Origin: Pomphorhynchus laevis
Taxonomy: Eukaryota > Acanthocephala > Palaeacanthocephala > Echinorhynchida > Pomphorhynchidae
NCBI GenBank assembly: GCA_012934845.2
Contig: WNNJ02000033.1
Span: forward strand, 122,491 to 186,490
DNA: 64,000 nt
Direction of reading: 5' to 3'
The notes under the pieces are model-generated. The model did not search any database, was not told the DNA's origin, and saw nothing but the letters and a program-made list of their open reading frames with translations. The translations under genes were made by a program, and so were the position numbers. This document shows, one piece after another, positions 36,155 through 46,320 of the stretch (the first letter of the stretch is position 1; every line of letters begins with the position of its first letter).

Positions 36155-36505
36155 AAATAAAATTAAAGTACATTTTTCATCGAATGTAATCTTAAATTAT
36201 ATTAATTTTAAATAACAATATTTAAAGACGGATTCAAATTTATTATTAATTTCTTTAAACTATTCTTTTAGAATGCTACTATACATTTGTATAAATCAGA
36301 TAAGCTAACAAAGTCGATGTATTTTATACTATATATAAATCAAGTATAATAATAAACAAAATATATAATAAATAATTATATAACATTTCATATAATTTAT
36401 ATTTATAAAAAGTAAGAAATTAAATAAAAATCAAATTATATTAATTAACTAATAAATAACAGACGATTTATTATAATGAGGATAATAGCAGATGTATTAT
36501 AATAA
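36155..36505 (-). repeat. Inverted repeat arm B
   Basis: Reverse complement of 26991-27441, with a single TAATGTACTT unit. Extends rightward into an ordinary copy of the common repeat in plus sense (about 36500-36670). Confidence 0.85.
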
Positions 36506-37060
36506 GGATTATAGATCATCAAGAAAAACTGCGACGTTATCAGGTTTCTGCCAATATTCTCCCACCCAACATAGCAGCGGGCCAAATAGATAAGCAAACA
36601 GATATATTTACTCTGATGAAATTAAATTCTCTAGTATCTTATTCTAATACAAAGTGGATTATTTATTATCCATAAAAATTTTTCGCTTAAGAGTTTACAT
36701 TTATTTCTAATAATAATTTGTTGATTTAGATATTTTACTATTTTTTGTTTGATTTTAATTTTATAGCAACCTTGTTTAAAATATGTATCCATTAAATTAT
36801 TAAAATGATTTTAAAGAAAGATAATATATAATGTAATATAGAAATTATTAAGATTATTAAGATTATTAAGATTTTAAGAAAGATAATATAATGTATTATA
36901 TAATATTATATATTATATAATATATACTATTTAATTATGGAAATTCTTAACATTTTATTATTTAATATTATGTTGTATCATGAATTATTAAGCAACAAAT
37001 GGTTCCTGTAAATTAAAATATTTAACTTTTATGATATTAATAATAATTATAATTGATGTT
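36506..37060 (+). repeat. Interspersed repeat copy and A/T tracts
   Basis: Plus-sense common repeat to about 36670 (CCAACATAGCAGCGGGCCAA and TCTTATTCTAATACAAAGTG), then near-pure A/T. Confidence 0.6.
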
Positions 37061-37175
37061 TATTTAATGTCAGTATCTAGATATATATCTTCACCGTTTT
37101 TATCATCAATTTTAGTTTCATTAAGAATAAGGCTAACTGGATAAATTTGTTAACTTATTGAATAAAACTTTTAGT
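37061..37175 (-). mobile_element. Inverted scrap of PLE reverse transcriptase
   Basis: Minus strand codes YPVSLILNETKIDDKNGED and IYLDTDIK, homologous to YPESLILNKTNTDDKESVYL in the plus-strand PLE frame at 37.55-37.62 kb. The two lie head to head about 400 bases apart. Confidence 0.7.
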
Positions 37176-37381
37176 GAAAAATACATCAATATATCGAAAC
37201 AAATATTTCATATATTACATTAATATAAATATATGATATTTATATTATATTAATATAAATATATTATATTTATATTAATATAATATATTTAATATTATAT
37301 TGTATACATGAATGCTACCTGGATAAATTTATTCGCTTATTGAATAAAAACAATTAGAGTTAAATACACAGTTTATTAGTT

Positions 37382-37954
37382 AAAAACAAGTTAGCTATAA
37401 TTGGGCTACCTTCCATTGCAACACTTTTTATTATTCTAAGCTTTATAGAATATGAATTTGTTCATAACTGCGTAAAAACTAACTGCATGTTTCGATATAT
37501 TGATGATATATGAGTATTTAATTCTAAAATTTTTTATCCAATTAGTGAACAAATTTATCCAGAAAGCCTTATTCTTAACAAAACCAATACTGATGATAAA
37601 GAAAGTGTATATCTAGATATGAACATTAAATTAACATTTACTCAAACTACTATTAATTTATATCGTAAAGATGACATATTTAAATTTACAAGAAACATAT
37701 TTTTGTATAAGCACTCATGCATACCATATAATATAAAATATAATACATTAAATAATGAAATTTTAAGAATTGCAACAATATGTAATGATATTGGCTTTCT
37801 TCAAAATCATTTAAATAATTTAATAGATACATATTTTAAATTAGGTTACTATAAAAATACCATCAAACAGAAAATGGTAAAATATATAAATCAACACAAT
37901 AATATTAAAACTTTATTTAAACTTTTAATCGCAACATTTTTTATGGATGGATAA
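37382..37954 (+). mobile_element. PLE reverse transcriptase, palm to C-terminus, open except for one UGA
   Basis: One frame runs from 37382 to the stop before 37955. It begins with a palm segment (IGLPSIATLF, then IEYEFVHNC), has the catalytic RYIDDI at 37493-37510, then a single TGA at 37511-37513, then continues through VYLDMNIKL and the thumb block HSCIPYNIKYNTLNNEILRI followed by FLQNHLNNLIDTYFKLGYYK. The last part matches the PLE pattern IP...aY....s.liR.a.ic....F......L...l...GY. The region complements the RT N-terminal half found at 19 kb and belongs to the same or a close family. An RT that copies the element RNA at a nicked target. Confidence 0.75.
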
Positions 37955-38335
37955 TACATAATATACTTTGTATTAGCATAAGATACTATATAATCAAATT
38001 TAATCAGAGGAAATCTTTCCTTAACACGTATTTGGCCCCGCTACCATGTTGGTTAGAAGAGTTAGGGGCCGAAACCTGATAGCATAGCAGTTCATCCTGA
38101 TGATCTCTAATCCTTATACTGATACAACGTCTGTTATTTAATTTGTCAATTCATAAAAATGACTTTTATTTAAAATATCAATTTTTAATTTTAACTTCAT
38201 TAAAAAATCTTGTAGCAATTATTTATTTCATTAATTAATTATTAAATTTTGATTTAGCATTATTATGTTTTGTTTATTTTATAATTATATTAAATACGTA
38301 GACTCAGTTAGCTGATTTGATCTGTATACATATTT
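37955..38335 (-). repeat. Interspersed repeat copy, minus sense, nearly complete
   Basis: From TACTTTGTATTAGCATAAGA (37970) through CCGCTACCATGTTGG, CGAAACCTGATAGCATAGCA, AACGTCTGTTATTTAATTTG to TACGTAGACTCAGTTAGCTG (38295): about 350 bases, one of the most complete copies. Confidence 0.75.
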
Positions 38336-40060
38336 TTATTAATTTGATCTTCCGTTTTTAATTGTTTGTTATTTTCATTTTTTCTCTAATTTTATCTAAT
38401 ATATATTCTTTCTTACTTTTTGTTTCAAATATCATCATTACATATTGATTTCAATTCTTTATTATAATTACAAATCTTTCGACCTAGTGGCGGCAACACT
38501 TTTAACCAGATTTTAGGAATATATTTCCTGATTATTTCTTTACTTGAAGTCTACCTATTTTTGTTTTAAGTAAATTTTTGTTTTTTTTTGTTTTTCAAAT
38601 TGCTGTGATATAGATATTACGACATAAATATTTACCTCTTTAATTAGTATATCATAATAAATCTTGTTGTATATGAAGACAAAGTTCGAATATAGTAGAT
38701 GTAAAGTTTTGGTTTCTGATTTAACCTTTATACCCTTTTTATCCATTGTAGAACAATGACTTGTAATAATTGTTTCTAAACTTAAATCACTACATTCATA
38801 TGTTGTGTTTATATTTAAATCATTATAATTAACTTCTTTCATCAGTATATCATAATAAAGCTTTTTGCATATGAAGACAAAGTTATTACTAGCTTTATCA
38901 ATAGCTGCTTAGTTATAATAGTTATTTATATAATTTAGATTTATGTTTTACATACTTATGAACAAATAACGAATTGTAAATTTTATTTTTATTTTTAAGG
39001 TCATTATAATTAACTTCTTTCATCAGCATATCATAATGAAGCTTTTTCCATATAAAGACAAAGTTATTACTAGCTTCATCAATAGTTGTTTAGTTATCCT
39101 TTAATTTGGTAAGTTCTAAAAATATATCTATTAATTTGATCTTTCCTTTTATAATTGTTTGTTATTTTCATTTTCTTTTTAATTACATCAAATATATAAT
39201 CTTTCCAAATTTTTAATCTTTGATGTATTTAGGCTTCTACTGTTAATCAGCTTACCATAGTAAGCATTTAATCTAAGCATTATTGTTTAATTTATGTTTA
39301 GACCTTTTTGATAGCATTTTCAATAATTTCCCATTTAGAAACACATGGTTATTTTCTTTGATAATTGTTTATTATTTTCATTTTCATTTTAATTTCATTA
39401 AATATGAACTTTTTCCAGATTTTTACTATTAATCAGCTTACCAATTTGAGAATTTCAGTCATTATATAAATTTTATTTTAATTTTATCTTTATTTGTACG
39501 ATTTTGACAGCGTTTTCCTTAATTCACAATTTTCAATTAATTCTAGATTATGAGTGCATATATGTTCATTTATTTTATCAAAACTAAGACTTTTGCAATT
39601 GCATTTTATAATGTTTCTAATATTATCGTTACATATTGATTTCAATTCTTTATTATAATTACAAATTTTTCGTCCTAATGGTGGTAGGAGTTTATACCTT
39701 ATTTTAGGAATATATTTACTTAAATCTGACCCTATTATTTCTTTACTTTTAGAATTATTTAAAAGTCCGGCTATATTTATGTTATCTATACATTTATTAA
39801 TGAAGTTTTGGTTAATGTATATTTTCTATTGTTATTATTAAAATCTATTGTCCGATTATAGTATTTTGTTCATTTATTTTATCAAAATTATGATTTTTGC
39901 AATTGTATTTTGTTTAATAAGCATTAATTAATAAATAGGTTTACCAGCGTAAGCATTTAAGTAATTATATAACGAATTGTAGATTGTTTCTAAACAAAAA
40001 TCACTACGTTCATATGTTGCGTTTACATCTAAATCATTATAATTTACATCTTTCATTGCA
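38336..40060 (-). mobile_element. PLE fragments, minus strand, overlapping partial copies
   Basis: Several partial, mostly same-orientation copies of the PLE region from linker to RT fingers. On the minus strand, 39580-39800 reads KYIPKIRYKLLPPLGRKICN and then CNCKSLSFDKINEHIC, again with the CxC motif. Blocks coding YYDILMKEV..NDLN occur at about 38620-38660, 38810-38880, 39000-39060 and 40000-40060. The frame 38555-38842 joins two such pieces. The order and repetition suggest successive truncated insertions or template switching rather than one copy. Confidence 0.75.
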
Positions 40061-40130
40061 CTTCAAGTGCGCATGCTAATTACATATTTCCTCTGATGAA
40101 ATTTTATTATTTAGTATCATATTATAATTA
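40061..40130 (+). repeat. Fragment of the common repeat
   Basis: GTGCGCATGCTAATTACATA and TTCCTCTGATGAAATTTTAT, plus sense. Confidence 0.5.
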
Positions 40131-40134
40131 TATA

Positions 40135-40510
40135 TAATGATTTGTCGACTGCAAAAATCTAACCCATCATTGGTATGATAATGCTAACTACATTGGAAGC
40201 ATATCTGATCTGATGAAAGTTTGGGAATGATTTAACTTGTGGGAAAGCAGTACGGATTTCATGTAAATGCAGAAAAATGTCGACTACTAGTAAATCTCAG
40301 AAAATTGATTGCTAGTACACCCAGGAAAGCTGATGGATACAAAAAAGCTTTTTTAGTAAGCACAACATGTACATATCAGATGATGTCTCTAAAATTTTAG
40401 AATCGGCTATAGTTACGCAAACGTAAGTGGACAACTTCGTAAATACAAAGATCGATTACTAGTAAGGTTGGTTGACATTGCAGAAGATCAACAAGTTGGC
40501 TATATTGATT
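40135..40510 (+). mobile_element. RT fragment of a REL-type LINE, just after the catalytic box
   Basis: Plus strand codes WYDNANYIGSISDLMKVW at about 40170-40223, equivalent to WYADD....G.i..l..W in this RT type. Other frames then give GFHVNAEKCRLLV and LRKLIASTPRKADGYKKAF. The Asp pair is altered and the frame shifts, so the copy is dead. Confidence 0.6.
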
Positions 40511-40559
40511 TGACACAATCCCTATAATTTAATTTGAACTATATTGATTTAAGTTAATA

Positions 40560-41000
40560 GGAGAGTTCAACGAACTCCCCTATCAACAGTGTTGAGTTAC
40601 GATAAACTTAATCACGTATTGCTCGGTAACCCCTTATCAGTTGAATTGAGTAATACCAATTCAACTTGATATCATTACTTTGCCAATTCGATACAGAGGA
40701 CTTTGTTTAATAGATCTTAATAAAAGCGATATCTTGAAATGTGCCAACCATTAGAAGCGACATCATAAGCGAGATACATTGTTGTAAACAACAATGTATC
40801 TCGCTTCTGCATGTATTCAGTTTCTCTTTCATTGAGTTTAAAAGATATCGATCAGCTACTGAAGAATTAAAATCGTGATAGTGCCAATTTATTTCGATAT
40901 CTTACTTTGCCAATGCCAATACTATACGAAGGACTTTGTTTAATATATCCGAGTTAAAGCGATAGTGATCAATATGAGCGATCTCCTTGAAGTGTGCCCC
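40560..41000. repeat. Unknown moderately complex block with internal duplication and a 40-bp palindrome
   Basis: The string ATTACTTTGCCAATTCGATA..GAGGACTTTGTTTAATAGATC, then AAAGCGAT and GAAATGTGCCAACC (about 40672-40750) recurs in diverged form at about 40900-41010. A perfect palindrome (19-base arms, 2-base centre) lies at 40767-40806. No coding frame. Confidence 0.6.
40767..40806. repeat. Perfect palindrome, 19-bp arms
   Basis: AAGCGAGATACATTGTTGT, AA, then its exact reverse complement. Confidence 0.95.
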
Positions 41001-41538
41001 AACATTTGATTAGCTGTGTAAAAGGTAAAAATATGTTTGCTTTAATAAAACACTCGCTTAATATACACTAATATATAAGAAAAAGTAAGTACATTGCATT
41101 TTAAAATAATATTTTTTTCAAAAGAGTTTTTTAGCGTTTATTTTTTAACAAAGATTTTTTTTGTAGATTAAAATGCTTAAAATATTTAAAATTTCTTGAT
41201 AAATGTTTGCTTATTATCACAAACGAAAAGTCGTTTGTGATAACAAATTTTATTTTTGATGAAAATAGCAGAATGTGGCGATATTCACTGAATATTCTCT
41301 GTTCAGTAAATGGATGACACTGTTTCCGGGATCCGCTATGGAACGCTTTCATATTTTCATCTACAATAAAATTCTTTGTTTTGAGTATCTATTTTTATCT
41401 ATGAAAAAATTATAATTATACATGAATATATTATAAATATAATAATTATATATAAAAAGAGGTACGTACATAAAATTATTTGTGTAAATTATTTTTTAAT
41501 AAACATTATTTGTCATTTCTTATTCTTAAAGGACATAC
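41001..41538. other. OAT intron or downstream space
   Basis: AT-rich; contains a perfect hairpin at 41214-41243 (TTATCACAAACGA, AAAG, complement). The minus frame 41131-41352 has no recognised content. Confidence 0.4.
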
Positions 41539-41762
41539 CTTTAATGCTTTCAGGTTGTCATAAGGTATAATTTTGAAGTTGGGGGTAAATGGTCCATAAT
41601 TATTAAAACAATCAGGATCAGTGGAGCTAGAAACGGCTGCTATCGAACGACCCCAGAAGTTTCCAGCCACGAATATTATAACAGCTTCGTTTGATTTAAT
41701 TCCTTTGATTTTGTATCCCCATTTTCTTGCTAGCTTCACTGCACTTTCACATGCTTCGCATC
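41539..41762 (-). CDS. OAT: Ornithine aminotransferase, exon 3 of those seen
   Basis: Minus strand: acceptor TATGTCAAG, 224 bases, donor GTATGT. Entered with two bases of a Gly codon that begins on the exon at 44152-44376, so the junction reads [19 protein letters not shown]. It continues [20 protein letters not shown] and [19 protein letters not shown]. This matches the class III aminotransferase OAT (human: [36 protein letters not shown]), the PLP-phosphate and substrate-binding part of the large domain. The exon leaves in phase 0. The following exons, with the PLP-binding lysine and the C-terminal domain, were not found to the left. Confidence 0.95.
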
Positions 41763-44151
41763 CTTGACATAAAAAAGACTTTAGACCATATAAGCATTGA
41801 ATATATAGTGTTGTTCTTAATACTAATATAATAAATTATATTATTATAATATATATTATATAATATATTCTGATCGAAATCAGCCAACTACTGCTAAGAC
41901 TTAAAAGTCGAAACAGCATAGAGTTTGTTAATGCTGTTTGAGTGTTCCTGATTCCTTCAATAAGAATAGAAATAGGTCGAAAAGTAATTTATTTGTTTAT
42001 TTAGATTTTTGTTTAATTTATTTAGATTATATTTATTATATTTATTAATATTGATCTTTTTACTTGATTTAACACAGCATTATGAGAAAATACAAATAGC
42101 CGGTCTTTCGTTTGTTGACTAATCAGTCGTTTTCGAATAGATTAGAAGACAAATTGAAAATAGTGTTTAATAATTCAATTAATATACTAATAATTCAATT
42201 AATATACTAATTGAATAGATTACTCAATATACCTTCATATGCTAGAATGAAAAATTATTTTATTATGAATTTCTATAATATTATAATATTTACTTAATAA
42301 CCTAATAAATGTCGTGTTCGTGATGAACGCTTTGATTTAATATACAACTTGCACACCCCTTTTGTTATAATTTAATTTATTTATTGTAGTCTCGAAATTT
42401 GAAAGACGACAAAATAATTAAATACTAATTAATTAAATCAATAATTATTATCAATTAATAATTTTTATACTGTATTATTTGATAAATGCGTGCTATTTAT
42501 AATCTTTTAACTTTTTAGTCTACAAACTATATAGTTTATTCAATGTTAGAATTACAATACACAATTATGCAGAAATTGATCTGCTATCATGTTTTATTAC
42601 TTTATTTACACAGCAATTCGAATAATAATTTACAAACAGTGCTCGAATAATAATTTACCAACATTATAAATATTGTTGTACAACATTATACAATTTACCA
42701 ACATACAATATTTTTGTATTCTATAAAAATCATTTACATCATTTTAGAATGCAATAGTCAATTTAAATTGCAAAATTAAATTGAATTGACTTAATTAAAT
42801 TTGAAAAGATGAATTTATATTGTAGAGTTCTTGTTGTTGTAATTTAATCACTAAAGAAGGGCAGTAGATCCAAAGCTTTAAATAAAATAACGAGTGTTTC
42901 TATTTTGTCTTATATGTTCATATTCGTAATCATATACAATCTCTTATCGTTCATGAATGATCCACACTCTACTCCACATTCAATTTAGGCGTTTAAAAAT
43001 ATAATTGCAGATAATACTAACCCGTTAATACAGCAATTCGGATAATAATTTGCCCACACTGCTCTGTAGCCAAGCACACTAGATTAAATTAGTTCATAAT
43101 TCTCTGTGTAATTTATAAAATAATATATTTTTTGTATAAAATTAAGATTTAAAGTGTAAAATTGCATTTAAACTCTTCGTTTAATTTATATGTTTTAATA
43201 ATATTTGTTTAATTTAAATCTTACGATATGTAAGTTTATTATATATTCAATTTAGGCCTTTAAAAATATAATTGCAGATAATATTAATACGTTAAACTTT
43301 GTTATTCATTTCGAAATTTTAAATTTCGTTCAAACAAATCATTACGATATATTGATATCGTAATGCTTTGTTATCGTAATGCTATATTGATTATAATTAT
43401 TATAATTATTATACAATAATTATAGTAATATACAATATTATATTATTTATATTATTATACATTTTATAAAGTAATATTTAATAAAGTAATTTATAATAAT
43501 ATAATGCAACTTGTATAATATAATACAAGAAGAATTCCCGTTGTAATTTAATCACTAAAGAAGGGCAGTAAAGCCAAAGCTTTGAATTAAATAACAAGTG
43601 TTTCTATTTTTTCTTATGTGTTCATATTCGTAATCATATGCAATCTATTATCGTTCAATAACGATCCACACTCTACTTAGTACAATAGACGGTCAATGCA
43701 CACATATATAATTTTATTAATGATATAGTGTTTGTGTCAAATTTCACAAATTTAAACTACCTCGCGTGCCTACAGTTGTCTTACTGGGAAATAATATGTC
43801 GAAAATTCAAAAACCATTTTTTGTTTGGGTGGTATATAGTAATTAAAAAATTCATAAACCTTGACACAAAAATTTTATTCTCACTGCATTAATTAAATTT
43901 GAAAATGGCAAAATGTGGAATCTAAGAAAACAAATTGTGTCATATTCCGTTTGTCTACAACAATTAACTTATTCGACATTTGGAATGTGATTTTACTATA
44001 TTAAAATTTTCACCGTTAATTCTGCCAATTCCATATTCTTTTATTTTTAAGATTTCTAGATGCTAATGATCGAATTTATTCAATATTTTCAATTTTACAC
44101 ATTTATTAAACCGTAATGAAATAAGATAACAGAGTTTACATGAAAATGTAC
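41763..44151 (-). other. OAT intron, 2.4 kb, with local duplications
   Basis: AT-rich. A block of about 145 bases at 42836-42985 (TAATTTAATCACTAAAGAAG and GGGCAGTA.A.CCAAAGCTTT) recurs at 43549-43690 at roughly 85% identity. The piece TTTAAAAATATAATTGCAGA recurs at 42991 and 43260. These look like partial copies of one repeat. No exon inside. Confidence 0.6.
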
Positions 44152-44376
44152 CTGAATTCATAACAAGCATTTTGTCAAAGCCAAGTAGTTTAGTTGCGTA
44201 TTCTTCAAGTTCTCCTAGTTTATCGGCAAAAAACGCTCTCGAGGTTAGTGTTAAAATATCTGCTTGTTTCTTTAGTGCTTCGATGATTGTAGGATGTCGA
44301 TGCCCTTGGTTGACTGAACTGTATCCACTGAGAAAATCATAATATTGGTTGCCTTCAACATCCCATAGGAATACAC
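44152..44376 (-). CDS. OAT: Ornithine aminotransferase, exon 2 of those seen
   Basis: Minus strand: acceptor AATTATATTTAG, 225 bases, donor GTACAT, phase 1 at both borders. Reads [60 protein letters not shown] and [10 protein letters not shown]. Nearly every block has its match in animal OAT ([39 protein letters not shown]). The enzyme moves the delta-amino group of ornithine to 2-oxoglutarate in the mitochondrial matrix, giving glutamate-5-semialdehyde for proline and glutamate synthesis. No stops or frameshifts, so there is no sign of decay in this part. Confidence 0.96.
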
Positions 44377-44495
44377 CTAAATATAATTTTCATTTTTTGA
44401 AGCTGGTATTCAATAAAACGTTACAAGTTTACACATGCAAATTGAAATAATTCGCTAAATATGAACGGAATAATTTATCAATATCAAAAACATAC

Positions 44496-44631
44496 CTTCT
44501 CCTCTAGTTAGTGCTACTGGAAGTGGGTGATAATTGTGACAGCCGTATACATCTTCCCTATTAAATACATCACTAGATTTTTTACCAATCGGAACACGAG
44601 GCTTTTTTGTGTCCATTAACAAAAATGTCAT
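44496..44631 (-). CDS. OAT: Ornithine aminotransferase, exon 1 of those seen
   Basis: Minus strand from ATG (44631-44629) to donor GTATG. Reads [20 protein letters not shown] then [20 protein letters not shown] and LTRGEG, matching the animal OAT start of the mature enzyme ([20 protein letters not shown]). A mitochondrial presequence is not obvious: only about 20 residues precede the conserved part. TCTATTGTAG at 44639-44648 could be an acceptor, in which case an upstream exon with the targeting peptide would lie beyond the LINE cluster. I keep the ATG as the left-most supported start. Confidence 0.85.
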
Positions 44632-44648
44632 TGTTGATCTACAATAGA

Positions 44649-44874
44649 CTTTTAAAAAATATCTCTGAAATAATTTATTAGTTAAATACCAAAAGAGTAT
44701 TTATCAATAAGCATTTTGGGATAATTTGTTTAAAATTTCTCTGGTAAAACGGCCCATAAAAATTAAAGGAATAAGCAGATATTTATTCCAAAATGCAATT
44801 ATAATGCAATTATTAGGTTATAATTTTAGCGCGTCTTATTTATAGGGCGCGCTCTAACCATCTAGTTAATTACC
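44649..44874. other. OAT upstream space and LINE target site
   Basis: AT-rich. Its end, CATCTAGTTAATTACC at 44859-44874, matches CATCCAGTTAATTATC at 48718-48733, a likely target-site duplication of the LINE between them. Confidence 0.7.
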
Positions 44875-44916
44875 TTAAAAAATGGTTTCTAATAAACATA
44901 CAAAATTCCGAAAAAA

Positions 44917-46320
44917 ATGAGTAAATTTAGCATGTCGGAACGTTCAAACAACTCAATGAAAACTAATTTTCCTGCCAATGCAATAAACAAGGTAAGTGGA
45001 GATTTAACTTCTCTTGAATATATTTTGGAGGGGGAACTCCCCCCGGTACCAAAATTATCCAACCTCGTGATTATCAGACTTTTGGTGCCTCTGGAAAGGC
45101 AGAACATGTTCAATGTTTTTATAAGAGGCTTTGCTCATCGATTTAAAAAAAGGATATTGTTCAATGCGATTAAATATTATGAATCTGAGATTAAAATCTC
45201 ATTCTGCACTCCTGATCTCGCAATGTCGTACGTAGACTACTTTAAAAAAGAGCATTCGGAACAAGGTATAATTGCTTCCAAACCAATCCTGGCAACAATA
45301 AAGATAAATAACATGCCCACATACATTTCAGAACAAGATATATCAGCCCTAGAAACTGATTACAAAATCTCTAACGTGCGCTTTATAAAAGGGATTAAAG
45401 GCTTCCCCATTCCCGTGGCGTTCTGCAATGCGATTTCGACATGCAATCCTTTTATGGGGTATAATTTGAGATTTTCAATAATCGAAACCGACTCACTAAC
45501 GTACCCTCACTGCAACAATTGCCATCAGTGGGGGCATTGGTCTGCTGGCTGTTCTCTACCCCATAAGTGCGGCGTGTGTGGTACAACTGCTATACATCCT
45601 GAGAAGTGCGAAAGTAAGCCATTTTGCGCAAACTGCGGTGGTGAGCACCCCGCATGGTCAAAAAAGTGTAAAATCTTTAAAGCGTACCAAAAGAGACACA
45701 GGGGTGTGACAGCAAAACCGACTAGCTTCGTGGAAGCTGTCTCGTCTAACAAGAAAGACGACAGGATGCCGGATACGGAAATTCTTAAACTTATTGAAAT
45801 GCAGCATCAGGCATCAATGATTCAACTTGAAAAATTGGTCCAAAAATTGGTGGGTCAATTAGCGGAATCTTTCCGTTCTCCTCCTTATGGGAAGACTAAC
45901 AATATTAAGAAGCCACCAAAATCTAAGAAACGAAACGGGTCAGCGCTGAGCATAGCTGCTCTGAAGCTTGCTCGGAAGGATTCGATCTGGGCTATGGCTA
46001 ACGAGGGAAATGAAGATATCGCCCGTGGGCAAGCGACTCCATTTGTCGTGACGGGAAGCGGTAAATCGACCTTTCCGCCTCTAGGTTCGACTAGGTGGAG
46101 GGCGTCCCACTTCGGTAACACTTACGCAATGGGAAGTAATCAAGGGCCTTTTTCACTGAATATCCTTCAGTGGAATTCGGGAGGTGCTTCCGCCCTTAGC
46201 CTTCTATCTGGTAGAGATGCAGATGTTATAGTCCTTCAGGAGACGCGGTCTATCCGTCTCCCCAGGATATTACTCGATTTATCCCTAAGCACATATACAC
46301 TCACTTTACTCCTTACATAA
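44917..46320 (+). CDS. LINE copy 1 ORF1: zinc-knuckle protein running into the ORF2 endonuclease start
   Basis: 467 codons from ATG. The N-terminal ~130 residues are variable. NPFMGYNLRFSI lies near 183-194. Three zinc knuckles follow: CNNCHQWGHWSAGC (CX2CX4HX4C), CGVCGTTAIHPEKC (CX2CX5HX3C) and CANCGGEHPAWSKKC (CX2CX3HX6C), then a Lys-rich segment KPPKSKKRNG. Such proteins bind element RNA. The last 60 residues (LNILQWNSGGASALSLLSGR, DADVIVLQETRSIRLP) are the start of the AP-type endonuclease, with Asn and the catalytic Glu of LQET. In copies 2 and 3 the two ORFs are in different frames and overlap at ATGGTGA, so the fusion here probably follows a frame change near the end of ORF1. Confidence 0.88.
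   Translation: MSKFSMSERSNNSMKTNFPANAINKVSGDLTSLEYILEGELPPVPKLSNLVIIRLLVPLERQNMFNVFIRGFAHRFKKRILFNAIKYYESEIKISFCTPDLAMSYVDYFKKEHSEQGIIASKPILATIKINNMPTYISEQDISALETDYKISNVRFIKGIKGFPIPVAFCNAISTCNPFMGYNLRFSIIETDSLTYPHCNNCHQWGHWSAGCSLPHKCGVCGTTAIHPEKCESKPFCANCGGEHPAWSKKCKIFKAYQKRHRGVTAKPTSFVEAVSSNKKDDRMPDTEILKLIEMQHQASMIQLEKLVQKLVGQLAESFRSPPYGKTNNIKKPPKSKKRNGSALSIAALKLARKDSIWAMANEGNEDIARGQATPFVVTGSGKSTFPPLGSTRWRASHFGNTYAMGSNQGPFSLNILQWNSGGASALSLLSGRDADVIVLQETRSIRLPRILLDLSLSTYTLTLLLT

Noticed and set aside
41131-41352. 73-codon minus frame next to the OAT exon as a further OAT exon
   Set aside because: The translation has no OAT similarity and the stretch includes a hairpin; the phase and borders do not fit.
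45500-45690. Zinc knuckles suggesting a retroviral gag
   Set aside because: They belong to a LINE ORF1: an AP-type endonuclease and a LINE-type RT follow, and there are no LTRs, protease or integrase.
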